Assembly (NCBI GenBank): GCA_023101725.1
Contig: JALJCO010008736.1
Span: 1-64,000 of the forward strand
DNA from: Atherinomorus stipes
Lineage: Eukaryota > Chordata > Actinopteri > Atheriniformes > Atherinidae
Length of the DNA stretch: 64,000 bases
Reading direction: 5' to 3'
Shown in pieces: positions 23,378 to 34,440 of the stretch (the first letter of the stretch is position 1; each line of letters opens with the position of its first letter). Below the pieces are notes generated by a model. The model saw only the letters and a program-made list of their open reading frames with translations, was not told the origin of the DNA and made no database searches. A program made the translations under genes and the position numbers.

Positions 23378-25630
23378 AGAGAAAAAAAAGTCATAGAAAG
23401 TTAAAGCTACGGAAGTTAGCATTAGCTGCTTCCACCAACTAAAAAGGTCTGGACTTGTACATATGCACTATCAATAAAACTTAATTTATTTAATCGTATT
23501 AGCTCTTTTACAACATAATATATTGTGTAAAATAATTTTTCTTAACAACATTACAATAAAATCAGGTATGGCTCCTCATATGTACAGGCATCACTCAGCA
23601 CTCCGATTCAGCTCTGCTGGTTTTTATCAAAATAAGTAATTAATATGAGCTTTCTTTCCAAAAAAATTAAAAATTGCAGTCAACCCTAAACCACATCATC
23701 ATTCATTACTGTATCAACGTTTTAAGACAATAATTTCTAAAATGGGTTGTTAATCATTTGCCTGCAACTTTGGTTTTGTTTGAAAATTGCACAAGAGGGA
23801 TCATAAAACAACTGAACTCTGAATTTGATTTCTATGAGGACTTTAAGGCATTTTTCAGCCAGTACTACCATCCGTGCATACTGTAGATACCTGTGTGCGG
23901 GAAGCCCCAGTGTGTCAGACTGGAGTCATTTCAGCTATTATAGTTATCCTGTTCTGTCATGACAGCTTTGCCCTCAGCTGAATTGTCCAGCTTCATCTGC
24001 TTCGTCGTTGTTGCTACAGGTAAAAGGTATTGGGCTTGGCTCATAATACCATTATGTAATTTAGGAAAAAAGCATTTATAGTTGCTCTGAATGGCCACAC
24101 ATGATGCAGGATGCCTTGCATCGCAGAGGTGGGCGTTGTTCGACCACCCAGCAAACTCTACAACTGTCCTTTGTTGCTCTACCGCAAAAATGCCAGAGCT
24201 TAACCTCACCTGGAGGGTCTCACGGAAAGCCCAAGACTGGGTGGATTAGCTTTGTGAGAGGTCAACACAGCAGGACATCAGCCCTTTTAGGTGGTAGAAT
24301 GCTGATGATCCCTTTCCCCTGAGGATGGAAAGGCTTTTAGTGTCCTTTAGTATTTCATCTTAACACGTTAAGATTAGTTGACAATACATTTTGTTAGATG
24401 TAGTACATAAAATCCTTTAAAAGACCAGAACAAACCATTCAGCAGTAGTTTAGTTGACTCATTAGAAAATATTATGTGAGTGTCTATGCTATAAGTTAGA
24501 TGGCTAATTTCCCAAAGAATGATCTAACCCCAAAGACCTCACCCTTCACACATTTGCAGGATTCACATCTGTTTTCCTTTTACCCGCAACACAACAAGCA
24601 TGATTGGCTGCCCCTCTTCCTCCCTCCTCCCCCCCTCTCTTATAATGACTTGATCCTTTGATTACGGTTTTGAATGCTAGTAAAAGCACATGTTCCTATC
24701 TGTTCCGTGAGGGCACAGGCTTCTTTTATAAAAGATCTCGCACAAGTGGGGCTTAATTACAACTATCAGGGTAATAGATCAGTAAGTGTGTGAGAACATT
24801 TTCCAGTTCCTGTGGCTACAAATGATTGCTCCCTTGGATGCCATAGCATCAGCCGCCCCTTACACTCTACAACTTGATATGTTTTAGATTAAGTGATGGA
24901 TGATAAAGTCATTAGGAGTAATTTCCACTCGTAAAATGTTTAAAGCTTACATTACTATGGCTCAAAACAAAGTCTTATAAATGAGGGATTTCCTTACTTG
25001 GAATGCAGAGTGAACGTTGGAAACAGGATCAACTGCCACTGTCATATTTAGTGTCATAGTTTTGGCGTGATATTGCTGGTACATGGAGTTAATGAGTAAT
25101 TTGAATCCATTTACCTTTGGGATCTTTGTTTCAACATGTATAATTACACCTTTTACAGCATTCATTTATGGAGCTGAAAGAAGGACTGAAAATGACAACA
25201 CGCTGAGGGATTGGGTTGTTGGTTAACTATGAATCAGTAAATAAAGGTTTGCTTCTAATACAGATTTACACATTTCTAACTGATGGCTCACTTTTCAGTC
25301 TTGCTTTCTTCAAGCTGGTTCAGTGATGTGATCAACTTTAATAACTTAAATCCAGTACTTTCTGCTGCATCCACTAACATCCCTTACTTAAAACAAATAG
25401 TGCAAACTGTATGCAGCATTGTGTAAAACCATGAATGTTTTACGGTTTGTTGAAAATAAGAGAAGTGTTTTTATCAGGACATCTTTTGAGATGAATTTGA
25501 TCTCATTGAATGTTTTTGTGAAGTTTTCTAGACTAACTACTCTGTTTACTATCCTTATTGTCTATATAAAAACATGTAATTGCAACAATGATCAGTTTAC
25601 ATGAGTTTCTTGACTTTTTTCTTTTTGTAA
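23378..25630. other. Unassigned non-coding stretch
   Basis: It is AT-rich with short frames only. No splice-consistent exon, RNA gene or transposon end could be identified. Confidence 0.4.
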
Positions 25631-25634
25631 GACA

Positions 25635-25725
25635 AATTGTTTTAGCTGTTCTTACCTTGACAGTTTCGGCTGTCACTTCAGCCTTCATCAGAAGTTGTCG
25701 GACTTGCTGGTGTGACGTGTCTTAT
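25635..25725 (-). repeat. Possible Penelope-like element fragment
   Basis: Read on the minus strand, the segment contains CTGATGAAGGCTGAAGTGAC followed by AGCCGAAACTGTCAAGGTAA. The 'TGATGAAGGCT...GCCGAAAC' signature is typical of Penelope-like retroelement terminal repeats. Only this short piece is recognisable. Confidence 0.4.
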
Positions 25726-25948
25726 AGACAGCTGATCGGGAATTCCGACATGACGTGTCATGAGAACAGCTGACCGGGCACGGCAAGTTATAATGATGTG
25801 CTCGTGCCGGTCTCGTCTGTCCTCCTCCGGCCCCCCGCTGGTGACTGAGGATGGAATCCCAGGTGTGTGGGAGCAAGTATGCCCCCTCGTCCCTGTTCAT
25901 GAATGGGGACAAAAAAAATAGTTTTTGACAAAAATTTGAGGACTTTAA

Positions 25949-27329
25949 AGACCCACAACGGAACTTTTAGCGGTTTTCTCAGTGACACACCCCCCATCGA
26001 CGGCTAAACTGGCATCCATCTAGCATCGTACCTGTACTGTGAGCTCACTCCATCCAGTTAGAGACAGTCTTATCTTGACTCTAGTTCTAATCTTCCTTTC
26101 TTTCTTTTCCTCTCTTCCTCCGGTTATGTTTCCCAGCGTTTCTTTGCAGAATTTGACATGATGCACATTCAAAACACTTGCTGTGTTCATATGTGGTTCA
26201 TATCCGTTAGGGCTGGGTATCGATTCAGATTTCAAGAATCGATTCGATTCCGATTCTTATGGTTTTGAATCGATCATTTTTTATCTGTCCGATCCAATCC
26301 GATTTTGATTCGATTTCGATCTGATTTCGATCCGATCTCCATCCAATCTCGATTTGATCTCAATTTGGTTTGCTGGTATTGAAAAAAATTTTAGTCTTTA
26401 CCCGAATTCCAAAACTCTGTAGTTATCCAACATATTAATACTAGTATTATATTAATATTCTAGAACGAATGAATGAAGTAATGTAGTTAATGGTGGCTGT
26501 AAGGACCAAACCAAACCAAACCCTCTCCCCAGATACAGTCATCCACAAAATTATTCACACCCTCCAATTTAAAAAAGACTACATTCACAACAGTAATTCA
26601 AATGACAGAAAACAAATAATAAAAAATCACAAAATTTTGATTCAGTGAGGCAAAATACACAGTAAGTCAGCATTTTAAATTTAAAATGACTAGCGACTAA
26701 CCCGCTAGTTCGATGCTAACTATTAATCGAAAATGACATTGACATGCTAACGGAATTAGCAACTACATTGTAACTTCAAAGATAACATACAAAATAGAAA
26801 GTATCAATTTCACCTCGACCATGAAATTTAACTGCCTGTATTAAAGTACTTAAGGCAGATGTTTCCTATGCTCTGTTTAAACGGAATTTTTAGAAACTAC
26901 TTGTACCAGTCCAGCCCCACTTAGTCTTCTTCTGGCACTGCACAAGCTTTAGTAGTCCCACACTCTGTCCAGCTCACTATCTCCCCCTAGCGGAGCGGCT
27001 GAGCCACTGCACTTAACCAGGGGCAGTACATTAAATGGTCATTAAAAAAAAAAAAGATAAGAAAAATCGATCTTTGGACATATGAATTGATCTTTAGAAA
27101 TTAATATGAGAATTAATTCAGAATTGGAAAATCGATTTTTTGAACACAGCCCTAATATCTGTTTGCTCGTACATGACATGGTGCGCAACCAATAGTTGGC
27201 TGCAACGTCACGGCTGTGTCCCAGGTGAAGAAGTTACAAAGGACGCCTCTGGGCAGTGACGGCTCGAAAATGTGCATAATGAATGATGGTGTGCCATCAA
27301 AACGAGTCAAACACATATTTTTAAGGTCT
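25949..27329. mobile_element. TTAA-flanked MITE, family A, interrupted by a hAT element
   Basis: TTAA occurs at 25945-25948 and 27330-27333. The ends AGACCCACAACGGAAC and TTTTTAAGGTCT match the copy at 7313-7741. The two copies align through CATCGACGGCTAAACT, CTGTACTGTGAGCTCACTCC, ATGATGCACATT and GCATAATGAATG. In this copy a 947-bp hAT element sits inside (26208-27154). Confidence 0.85.
26208..27154. mobile_element. hAT MITE nested in the family A MITE
   Basis: It begins TAGGGCTGGGTATCGATTC and ends TTTTTTGAACACAGCCCTA. It is flanked by an 8-bp target duplication, ATATCCGT (26200-26207) and ATATCTGT (27155-27162). The uninterrupted relative at 7313-7741 carries the single site ATATCCTT, which proves insertion at this point. 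The start and end have ATCGATT-rich subterminal stretches. No transposase frame is present. Confidence 0.92.
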
Positions 27330-27604
27330 TTAAGGGGTTAAGGCAGTTCTGACAGTAAAAAAGGTGTGTGGTGTGTGTAGGGATGGGTACCTTTCACATT
27401 TGAATTGATACGGTACCAACTTTCGGTACCTGCGAATCGGTACCGGTACCAAACGGTACCAGTTTTCGGTACTTTTATGTGTGTTTATATGGCAATAACA
27501 GATTTATTTCTCATTCTCAACATAGAATTTTTTAATAATATATTAAAGCAAAATCCAGCTGTTTCTCTATGATCTCAGAGCGTCTGGTAACAGGGAAACT
27601 TAAT

Positions 27605-27800
27605 GGCAAGGCAAGTTTTTTTAAACAGCACATTTCATGTAGCCTACAGGAAAATTCAAAGTGCTTTAGATAAACCATAAGCATTGCAGCGGGGTGTAAA
27701 AGGGAAAATGATTAAGAACAAAAACGTAGAAGTATGATTTTAAAATGATAAACATTAAAAATATTTAAGATTAAAAAGAGAGCATAGAGCCGTGCAGATT
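27605..27800 (+). repeat. Dispersed CAAGTTTATTTGTATAGCACATTTCA-type repeat, copy 1
   Basis: GGCAAGGCAAGTTTTTTTAA, CAGCACATTTCATGTA, AATTCAAAGTGCTTTA and ATTTAAGATTAAAAAGAGAG match 51113-51300 in the same order. A more diverged copy is at 33809-33900. It lies within the hAT element, so it either inserted there or was carried along. Confidence 0.7.
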
Positions 27801-28143
27801 TAAACTTTAGAGTAAAATCTATGTGAATGCAGCTGAGAACAAGTGTTCCAGCTGATCTGAGACTTTCTGGGAGTTTGTTCCAGACGAAATAATAATGACA
27901 GAATAATTTAATGAGAAAAAAGACGGAATATTCTTCGACACTAAACTGATTTTGTGGCGCGTTTTGCGCAGGTCTGGAGGCTGTAATCCTGCTGCAGGGA
28001 TCAGGTTACTAACTTGATGCAGACAGTTTCTGCCGTGCTGGTTAAACCATACAAGCTGTTTCAGAGACGCAGACTCTTATTTATCAGATGGCAGTATGGG
28101 GGCTGGTGCACTCGCGTGCGGAAACTCCGCTGTGATGAGGAAT

Positions 28144-28596
28144 TTAATAAAGATGTGGGACGCGACAGAGGGAGGGAGGGAGAGACGTGACATGCGCGTC
28201 GCCCCAGAACTGGTTTACTGTCTTGGTTGATGGTAAACTCAGTAAATATTCACATCGTATTAAGTTGTTGAACGGCAGTTTGTGAACCCTGCTGTTTATT
28301 GTCTGCCCCCGATTACATCTGTTCAGCCGCCGAGGCGCTGACGGACTTCTCCCTCTTTTTTCTGCGGGCTGCGGATGACGCGTCGGAAACGGAACTTTGA
28401 AAAGAATATTGTGTTTATTCAGCTGCTTCCTCAGATCAGACGTGTTCCCGCTGCTTGCATCACAAATATTGCAGCGAACTTGATGTTTTAGAGAAGTGAA
28501 GCAGGAAAGCTTCTGACTGAACACGCGGCCGCTGCTGCTGATGTCATGCTGCGATGCAACGTTCACGTGCGGCACAGAAAAAACAAACTCTTCCAC
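28144..28596 (-). pseudogene. BED-type zinc finger relic of a hAT transposase
   Basis: The minus-strand frame (150 codons) has Cys42 and Cys45 (VRCNICD) followed by GNTSDLRKQLNKH at residues 50-62. This is the C-x2-C...TSNL.xHL..H pattern of BED fingers, which bind DNA in hAT transposases. The first zinc-ligand histidine is replaced by Gln58; His62 remains. After about residue 65 no catalytic hAT core follows. It is bounded by hAT ends at 27378 and 28729, so it is the surviving N-terminal piece of the mother transposase. A host role is unlikely. Confidence 0.65.
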
Positions 28597-28729
28597 TGCA
28601 TCACATTAAAAAGGATGCATTTAGGTACCGAAACATGGTACCGTTTGATTTTACGTGAATCGGTACCCGGTAGAACCGACGGAGTTCGGTAGGTACCAAT
28701 AAAAGTACCGATTTCGGTACCCATCCCTA

Positions 28730-28758
28730 GGTGTGTGTGTGTGTGTGTGTGTGTGGGG
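28730..28758. repeat. (GT)n microsatellite with G-run
   Basis: A GT dinucleotide run ending in GGGGGGGG starts directly at the right target duplication of the hAT element. The left flank is also GT-rich. Confidence 0.95.
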
Positions 28759-30638
28759 GGGGCTATAAGCAGTTCTAGCAAGGTGTTCAAAATAAAGTGA
28801 CTGGGTAGTGTAGGTACTTTTCTAGAATGTCATAGATCATCCTTGATATCTAGTTGGATATTTACGCATTTTTAAAGTGGTGCGGTTATCATGACGCAAA
28901 TTTTCCTCATATTTTACATCATAAATGGTAAAAAATTATAAAACCAAAAGGAGACATCAACACAGAATTAACATCTATCAGATTGCGAGTCATTAAACTA
29001 CAGCTAAATAAATTTAATGGCACCTGTTATTATCAGCTCACATATGTGTAAAGCGTGAAAATGTAACTTCTGAAACTACTTTAATACTAAACAAAATTCT
29101 ACAAGGTGTGCTGTATGGCTGGTGGTTTAAAATAAAAAAAACATATATGGACGGCTGTTATTTCTTCTTTCCGTATATATTTGGGTATTCCAGGAGGGCT
29201 GATACATTTGGGGTTTTTATGACTCCAGATTTGTTCCCCTGAGTGAAATTCCTCCTGGCAGCAGAGTGTGACCACACAGCACTCGGCAGAGCAGTGATTT
29301 TTTTTTTTTTTTTTGTTCTGGCTTTGCTGTCAGGACAAGTGTTTAGAGCAAACGAGTCTCTAAAGAGGCTGCCAGACATGGATTCTTTTATAAAAACGCA
29401 TGAGAGAAGCTGTATTTATTCTGCTTGTGCAATCTTACATCTTTGGAGGAGATCCAGAGGCGGTCAGAAACATGTTCATGTTGTAATGGGTAAATCCCAG
29501 AGGGTTATACATAAGTGTTGCCATTGTATTCTTTAGACACTCTGCACCACATGAAGATTGTTCAGACAAATTAAATGGATTTTTTTCTGCTTAGCTTTTC
29601 AAACAGCCTTTTGCATTGGTATTATTTGGGTTTGAGTGGTCCCAGTAAGTTTCGGGCAAGTGTTAGACCTGCTTACAACAATACCAGTCTTTTTAAGAGT
29701 TGTGAGTCATTTTCCTGTGATATGATAAAGAGCTGCACTCATGGTCTCTTAAAAAAAGAGTTTTTCAAGTGCAGGGTAATGAAGGAACACACCTATGAGC
29801 ATGACTTGAAGAAAAAGGCTCCTCTATAACTTATATGCAATCACGGCAAACAAGCCAGTGGGTGAGGGGTAAAACAACATTAGTGCTGTAGGGCACTAGA
29901 AAAACCCAAATAAACATAAAAAACAAAATTAAAGCAGAAACAAGCAGTGAACGCTCCTTTAGCTGTGCTCCTGGCAGCTCCCCAACCAACGTGAACGGCC
30001 CCTACAGACAACATGGCACCTCAGTAATCCAGGTGACGACACATCACACTGATTCTGATCTCATCTTCAATGCACAGCCTAAATTTGATCTAAATGGGAG
30101 CAATGGTGGAGCTAGACTTTCATATGGGGGCCATGGGGTGGGGAAGACTTTATCAGGGGGCTCATATACTAAGAAAGGAAATGATTGTATTCCTCTCTGT
30201 AACAGACTGCTGTGGTAACTGTGGTTCGATGAGAGACGTGAGAAATAAAACCTCTTTACGTTAATAATCATGATCACCAAGTGGAAATATTTACAAGTTC
30301 AAAAAGCTCCATATAAGGTAAGATGCTTGTTTTGGGGTGCAGTATGTAGACTTGATGTGGTAATAAGAGGATTAGTGGTTTCCTCCACTAGCAGTTCTGG
30401 GTTACTGTGTGGTTGTGGCTGTGGTAGACTGGATTCTAATGTCTGACCGCACTAACATGCACAGCTAGACCCATGTTGGGGTCTGTTGGGACTGCTAGGG
30501 TCTGTCTCTGTGTGAACTGTGTCCTTTACATCAAAGTAGAAACATTGCCCTTTCTCTACATATTAATATCTTTCTTGACATAAGAATGTGGAGTTTCAGG
30601 CCACTTTTTCGTGCCATATTATCTTTCAGTCACTACTA
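28759..30638. other. Unassigned non-coding stretch
   Basis: No exon or element is recognised. A poly(T) run lies near 29297-29314. The frames at 29243-29536 and 29575-29829 lack domains; the hydrophobic block in the first comes from the poly(T) tract. Confidence 0.4.
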
Positions 30639-31090
30639 CACTGCAAAAACTCAAATCTTGCCAAGTATATTTTTCTAATTTTAATTCAAAATATCTCATC
30701 ACACTCAAAATAAGACACCTAAAGAGAAACATTTCAGTGACATAAAGTTCCTTTTTTTTATGAAAAATGCGTCATATTTCGAGAAATCGTATTAAAAAAA
30801 AAGTCACTTTTTGCTTATTACAAGCAAAAAATATCTCGGCCACTCTTAAAATAAGTTTTAAAAAAAGATTATTTTTGCTTGTAACAAGAAAAAAATTCTG
30901 CTGACAGGAAAAGTGAAATTTTCTTGACAAGATTTCTTGAAATAAGATGCATTTGTTTTATAACAAGCTCCTATATCTCACTGAAACGTCTCTCCAGGTG
31001 ATTTTTTTTTTAATTTTATTTTGAGTGTGATGAGATATTTGGACAAGAAATTAGAAAAATATACTTGGTAAGATTTGAGTTTTTGCAGTG
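30639..31090. mobile_element. TA-flanked MITE with long inverted ends
   Basis: The left end CACTGCAAAAACTCAAATCT continues through AAGTATATTTTTCTAATTTT. The right end is its inverted copy, ending AGATTTGAGTTTTTGCAGTG. TA dinucleotides flank both ends (30637-30638 and 31091-31092), which fits Tc1/mariner-type integration. A second inverted pair (AATATCTCATCACACTCAAA and TTTGAGTGTGATGAGATATT) lies inside. There is no coding capacity. Confidence 0.88.
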
Positions 31091-31560
31091 TAGCAGCCAT
31101 GTTGGCCTCCTGTTTAAATTAAACTGGCTCATGTAGCGTTAGCATAGTCAGCGCAGAGTAACATAGACAACACTGAGGTACTTTTTGAGTACTTTTACAT
31201 CCATGTGAAAATCTTTATTAATTGAGTTGATATGGAGTCCCCGAATACACTCACTGAAAACTAATGACATGGTTTTCATGGTTTTCCTCACGTAACCTAA
31301 AAACTAATCTAGTGCTAGCATGTCACTATATTAGCACTGCTGCATAGCTAACACCAGGTTAATCAGAATGTTAGTAGTTACACTTGCAAAGGGCCAAAAT
31401 CTCTTCTACAAATGTCTAGCCAGATGTCGATACATTCGAGAAGAACTAATTAGGAAAGCAATTTAAAACTTATTTCAGAGTGGTGTAGTACTGTTTATGA
31501 GCATGGGAAGCATTTAGAGCTGCAGCTTTAAACGTACAGTAATACATTGCAGAGTTTACA

Positions 31561-31850
31561 TTATCCTTTTTCTACACCGCTTGTTCCAGTTCAGGATCGT
31601 GGGGGAAGCTGAGCTTTTTTAAGTAGTTGCTAGGAAGGGTACACCCTGGATACGTTGCTACTCTATCACAGGGAGACAACCACTCACACTCACACTCCTA
31701 GAGAGAAATTAGAGTGACCAATTAACCTAACAAGCATTTCTTTGGACTGTGAGAGGAACCCACACACGGGGAGACCTTCCTACTCAACCCTCTCCCCAGA
31801 CGAGACTTGAATCTTCTTACTGTAAGACAGCGGTGCCAACCACCAGTTTA
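31561..31850. repeat. LINE-derived dispersed repeat fragment
   Basis: It contains CTATCACAGGGAGACAACCA, CACTCACACTC, TTAGAGTGACCAATTAACCT, TTTCTTTGGACTGTGAGAGG and ACTGTAAGACAGCGGTGCCA. This ordered set of phrases is highly repeated in fish genomes and usually attached to LINE 3' sequence. It is a partial copy without clear ends. Confidence 0.6.
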
Positions 31851-31967
31851 CATTTAAGATTAGCAATTTATGGTTCAAGCTTTAGAAGTTATCACTTTCA
31901 GTATATGGTGGGGTTTATTGTCTAATATGGAGTGTGTTTAATATTCATTTTTTCTGTCTCCCTGCAG

Positions 31968-32115
31968 AGGAGGTGAATGTTCTGCAGGAGCTTTCTCTTC
32001 AGGCATCAGACAGCAGTAATGCCTCCATGACTGTGGGGGATGACAGGTGTCCAGTCCTGCAGGTGGGACAGTACTCCACCCTGGCTCTTCCTCTGCAACA
32101 GCTCTTCACCGATAG
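31968..32115 (+). CDS. TSPN-domain matrix protein gene, exon encoding start of the laminin-G-like domain
   Basis: The acceptor TCTGTCTCCCTGCAG precedes 31968 and the donor GTACAT follows 32115. The exon enters in phase 1 and leaves in phase 2. It encodes EEVNVLQELSLQAS, then DRCPVLQVGQYSTLALPLQQ and LFTD. This matches the opening of thrombospondin N-terminal (TSPN) domains: an amphipathic 'DVLQxLxL' helix, a cysteine, and the strand before 'LFPxGFPxEFSLL'. The protein would be secreted to the extracellular matrix, but its signal-peptide exon must lie upstream and was not found. The family member is not recognised. Collagen chains with TSPN domains (types V, IX, XI, XV, XVI, XVIII, XIX and others) are the best comparison. 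Confidence 0.85.
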
Positions 32116-32230
32116 GTACATTTGTCTCCAGCTTCCTTCCATCACCTTACCTCTGTATCACAGTTCTTGTTTCTCAGCACAAATACAGCGTAATTAAGAG
32201 AACTATTTTTTGCTTCTTTTGCCTGTGCAG

Positions 32231-32389
32231 GTTTCCTGATGAGTTTAGCTTACTGGTGCAGCTGCGGAGTCCTCAGAGAGAAGAACATAGCATCTTTACC
32301 ATGCTCAGTCCCGACAATCACGTCATGCTCCAGCTTCGGATCAGTGCCCACGCTGTCACCTTCATCGGCACACAGCAGCGACATTACGA
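32231..32389 (+). CDS. TSPN-domain matrix protein gene, second TSPN exon
   Basis: The acceptor GCCTGTGCAG precedes and the donor GTGAGT follows. Joined to the exon ending at 32115 the reading frame is continuous (phase 2), giving LFTD-R-FPDEFSLLVQLRSP, then SIFTMLSPDNHVMLQLRI and VTFIGTQQRHYE. FPDEFSLL is the hallmark beta-strand of TSPN/laminin-G-like domains (PEEFSLLxTLR type). The HVMLQLRI and AVTFIG strands continue the jelly-roll. The intron between the two exons is only 115 bp, unlike the others in this gene, which are 0.3 to over 6 kb. Confidence 0.9.
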
Positions 32390-33461
32390 GTGAGTCCACT
32401 TCACGAAGATTTTCCAATTTTCTTCTCTGAGATTGGAGCATTGGTGGGAATTTAATGACAAAAATGCAATAAAACATCCATTACTACGTTTTCATTCATG
32501 TAAAATTAGGTGAAAACATGAATAGCTCTTTTTAAGATCCTCAAAATTCCCCTCATGTTCTCTGTTTATGGAAAAATTGGAACTACCGTTAAGTATGCAT
32601 AGATGGATTGATATACAGTACACCTTCTGCATAGGAAATTGGCGACCATAGATCATTTCCCAAGAAAACTTGTAACACTGCAGCAATGTCAAGTGACATA
32701 TACAGTACTTGTAAATAATTTGCTGATATTCCTTGAACTATATCAGTAATACAGCTCCAAACAAATGCATGCTTCTGACTTTTACGCATTGCCCCTTTCC
32801 AAAAACATCCAGATGCTGAGATGTTTGCAACATCCGCCCCAGGTAATAGAAAACTGCTCATGCCTGCTCGTGTTTCCCATTTGAAATTGTATGCAAATGT
32901 CTCTGGCAGACGGAGAGAAGCCCTGCAGAACTATATTTGTTTGCAGCATGTGTTTTTGTTTGAAGATGACTCCATTTGGCTGTCCCGTATAATGATTTAT
33001 TAGATGTCTCTTGGCTGATTTCACCTCTCCGGGAACCAAAAGGCTCAAAGCAACACAGCACTGGCAGGCAGTGAATAGAAATGGGCCAAAAGATAGACGG
33101 ATACTAGACTTATTATGTGCTGTTAGCACTGGAGTGATTTTACTGTTTATATAGCTGCATGTCTGACAAGCGTGCTTATTGATGGCTTCTTCTTTTCACA
33201 TTTGGTTGTGTACAGGTAAGATGCTTTTACACTCGGTGGAAAGCAACCACAGTTTCCTTGTGGTTGCTTGTGATCCGTTTACACCCACCTTTTTTTATAC
33301 TATCTATCCTTCTTCCATCCCTTATTCCTCACCTTCATTTATGTATTCGTTCATCCATCCTCCTTTTTCTCTTTTCCATTTTCTATAATCACGTTCATCT
33401 ATTATCTCTCGCCTGTTTCCTCTGTTTGTCTTTTTGGGTACCATCTTTACTGTAGGTTTAA

Positions 33462-33800
33462 AGGTATAGTCCGGAGTCCCCCCCAAAAAATAAACGTTAG
33501 ACTTGAGCAAGTGAAATCCGTCTCAAACCTCGCCTTTGGGCCTCTACTCCCGTGCCGTGGTGCATTTGAACGCAACTCTCTCTCCCCCTGCCTGTAATTC
33601 GCTCTTTTGCATGGTTTTGGTGTGTTCGGGACGTTTCTGGGTGGAGATTTCTGTTTATATCAGCAGCCAATGACAGAGCTAAGAGCATGACGCTGTGTGG
33701 AAATAAGCTCATGATTGGAGCAGACGCCAATCACTCAAACTCTCGAAGGAAAAAGAAAGAACGAACGAAAGAAAGAAAACACCGTATATGCACCGAAGAA
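33462..33800 (+). mobile_element. TTAA-flanked MITE, family D, one-ended copy
   Basis: It follows TTAA (33458-33461) and begins AGGTATAGTCCGGAGTCCCC. It parallels the complete copy at 37817-38332 through AATAAACG, TTAGACTTG, GTGTTC, GGACGTTTCTGGG, CAGCCAATGACAGAGCTAAG and GGAAATAA/GGGGATAA. The right inverted end is missing. Confidence 0.75.
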
Positions 33801-33808
33801 GCCACCAT

Positions 33809-33900
33809 CAAATCAAGTCAAACCAAATCAAACTTCATTCATAAAGCACTTTTCATGCAGCCTCACAAAGTGCTTTAACAACAACAAAAACAAACAGCAG
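33809..33900 (+). repeat. Dispersed STATAAAGCACTTTTCATGCA-type repeat fragment
   Basis: The segment AAACTTCATTCATAAAGCAC, TTTTCATGCAGCC and CACAAAGTGCTTTAACA is a diverged copy of the repeat at 51113-51300 and 27605-27800 (TTTATTTGTATAGCACATTTCATG...CAAAGTGCTTTACA). Confidence 0.55.
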
Positions 33901-34386
33901 AAAAAAACAAGCAATCACACCACCAAGTTTATCACAAAATAAAACAAAGCACAGACACGATCAACCCACTGACTGACAGGACTGCAGACAGCTACGATGC
34001 TAATTAGTGGACACACCTTGATTTAACGTGTTTCTTTGGTCACATTATTTTCAGTCTTTTCTAGTGTAGGCTTCACCAAAATTTATTTTAGTTTTTGCTC
34101 TTCTCAGGTCACTCCTTGTCTGAGATGGACAACGATATCTCTGGGGCTTTGAAGCAGCTGCTTGACTTGCTGACCATTTTCCCCAGTGCCCAATATTCTG
34201 TAGACTGTATTTGACAACCCACAATGGCAGCCTCTATTGGCTTGTAGACGTAAACATAATGCCATTGTAGAACCTGTTAAAATGTATTTTATATTTATTT
34301 TCAGGCTAAATATAGCTAATTTTCTAAGGGAATGCTGTACTTTCATTCTAAACCCCTGAATGCCACATTGAGGTATTATTTTTTAA

Positions 34387-34440
34387 AGGGGTGATGACAT
34401 ATCAGTATGAACTAGTTCATGTAGTGCTGCATATGTTAAA
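34387..34440 (-). mobile_element. Short fragment of TTAA family B MITE
   Basis: TTAA at 34383-34386 is followed by AGGGGTGATGACATATCAGT, then ACTAGTTC and GCTGCATATGTTAAAT, matching the terminal part of the copy at 3754-4175 and the right end of 43591-44367. Confidence 0.65.

Larger units (their letters stand above)
27378..28729. mobile_element. hAT element with internal deletion and BED-finger relic
   Basis: The ends are TAGGGATGGGTACC and GGTACCCATCCCTA, with many GGTACC/CGGTACC subterminal repeats. An exact 8-bp target duplication GGTGTGTG lies at 27370-27377 and 28730-28737. The 1352-bp interior carries a minus-strand BED zinc-finger relic (28144-28596) and a nested dispersed repeat (27605-27800). 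The catalytic transposase part is absent, so the copy is non-autonomous. Confidence 0.92.

Noticed and set aside
28729..28790. Coding frame through THTHTHTH
   Set aside because: It is a translation of the (GT)n microsatellite.
29243..29536. Frame with a hydrophobic FFFFFVLALL stretch resembling a signal peptide
   Set aside because: The hydrophobic core is a poly(T) tract, and there is no splice donor in a sensible position or related downstream exon.
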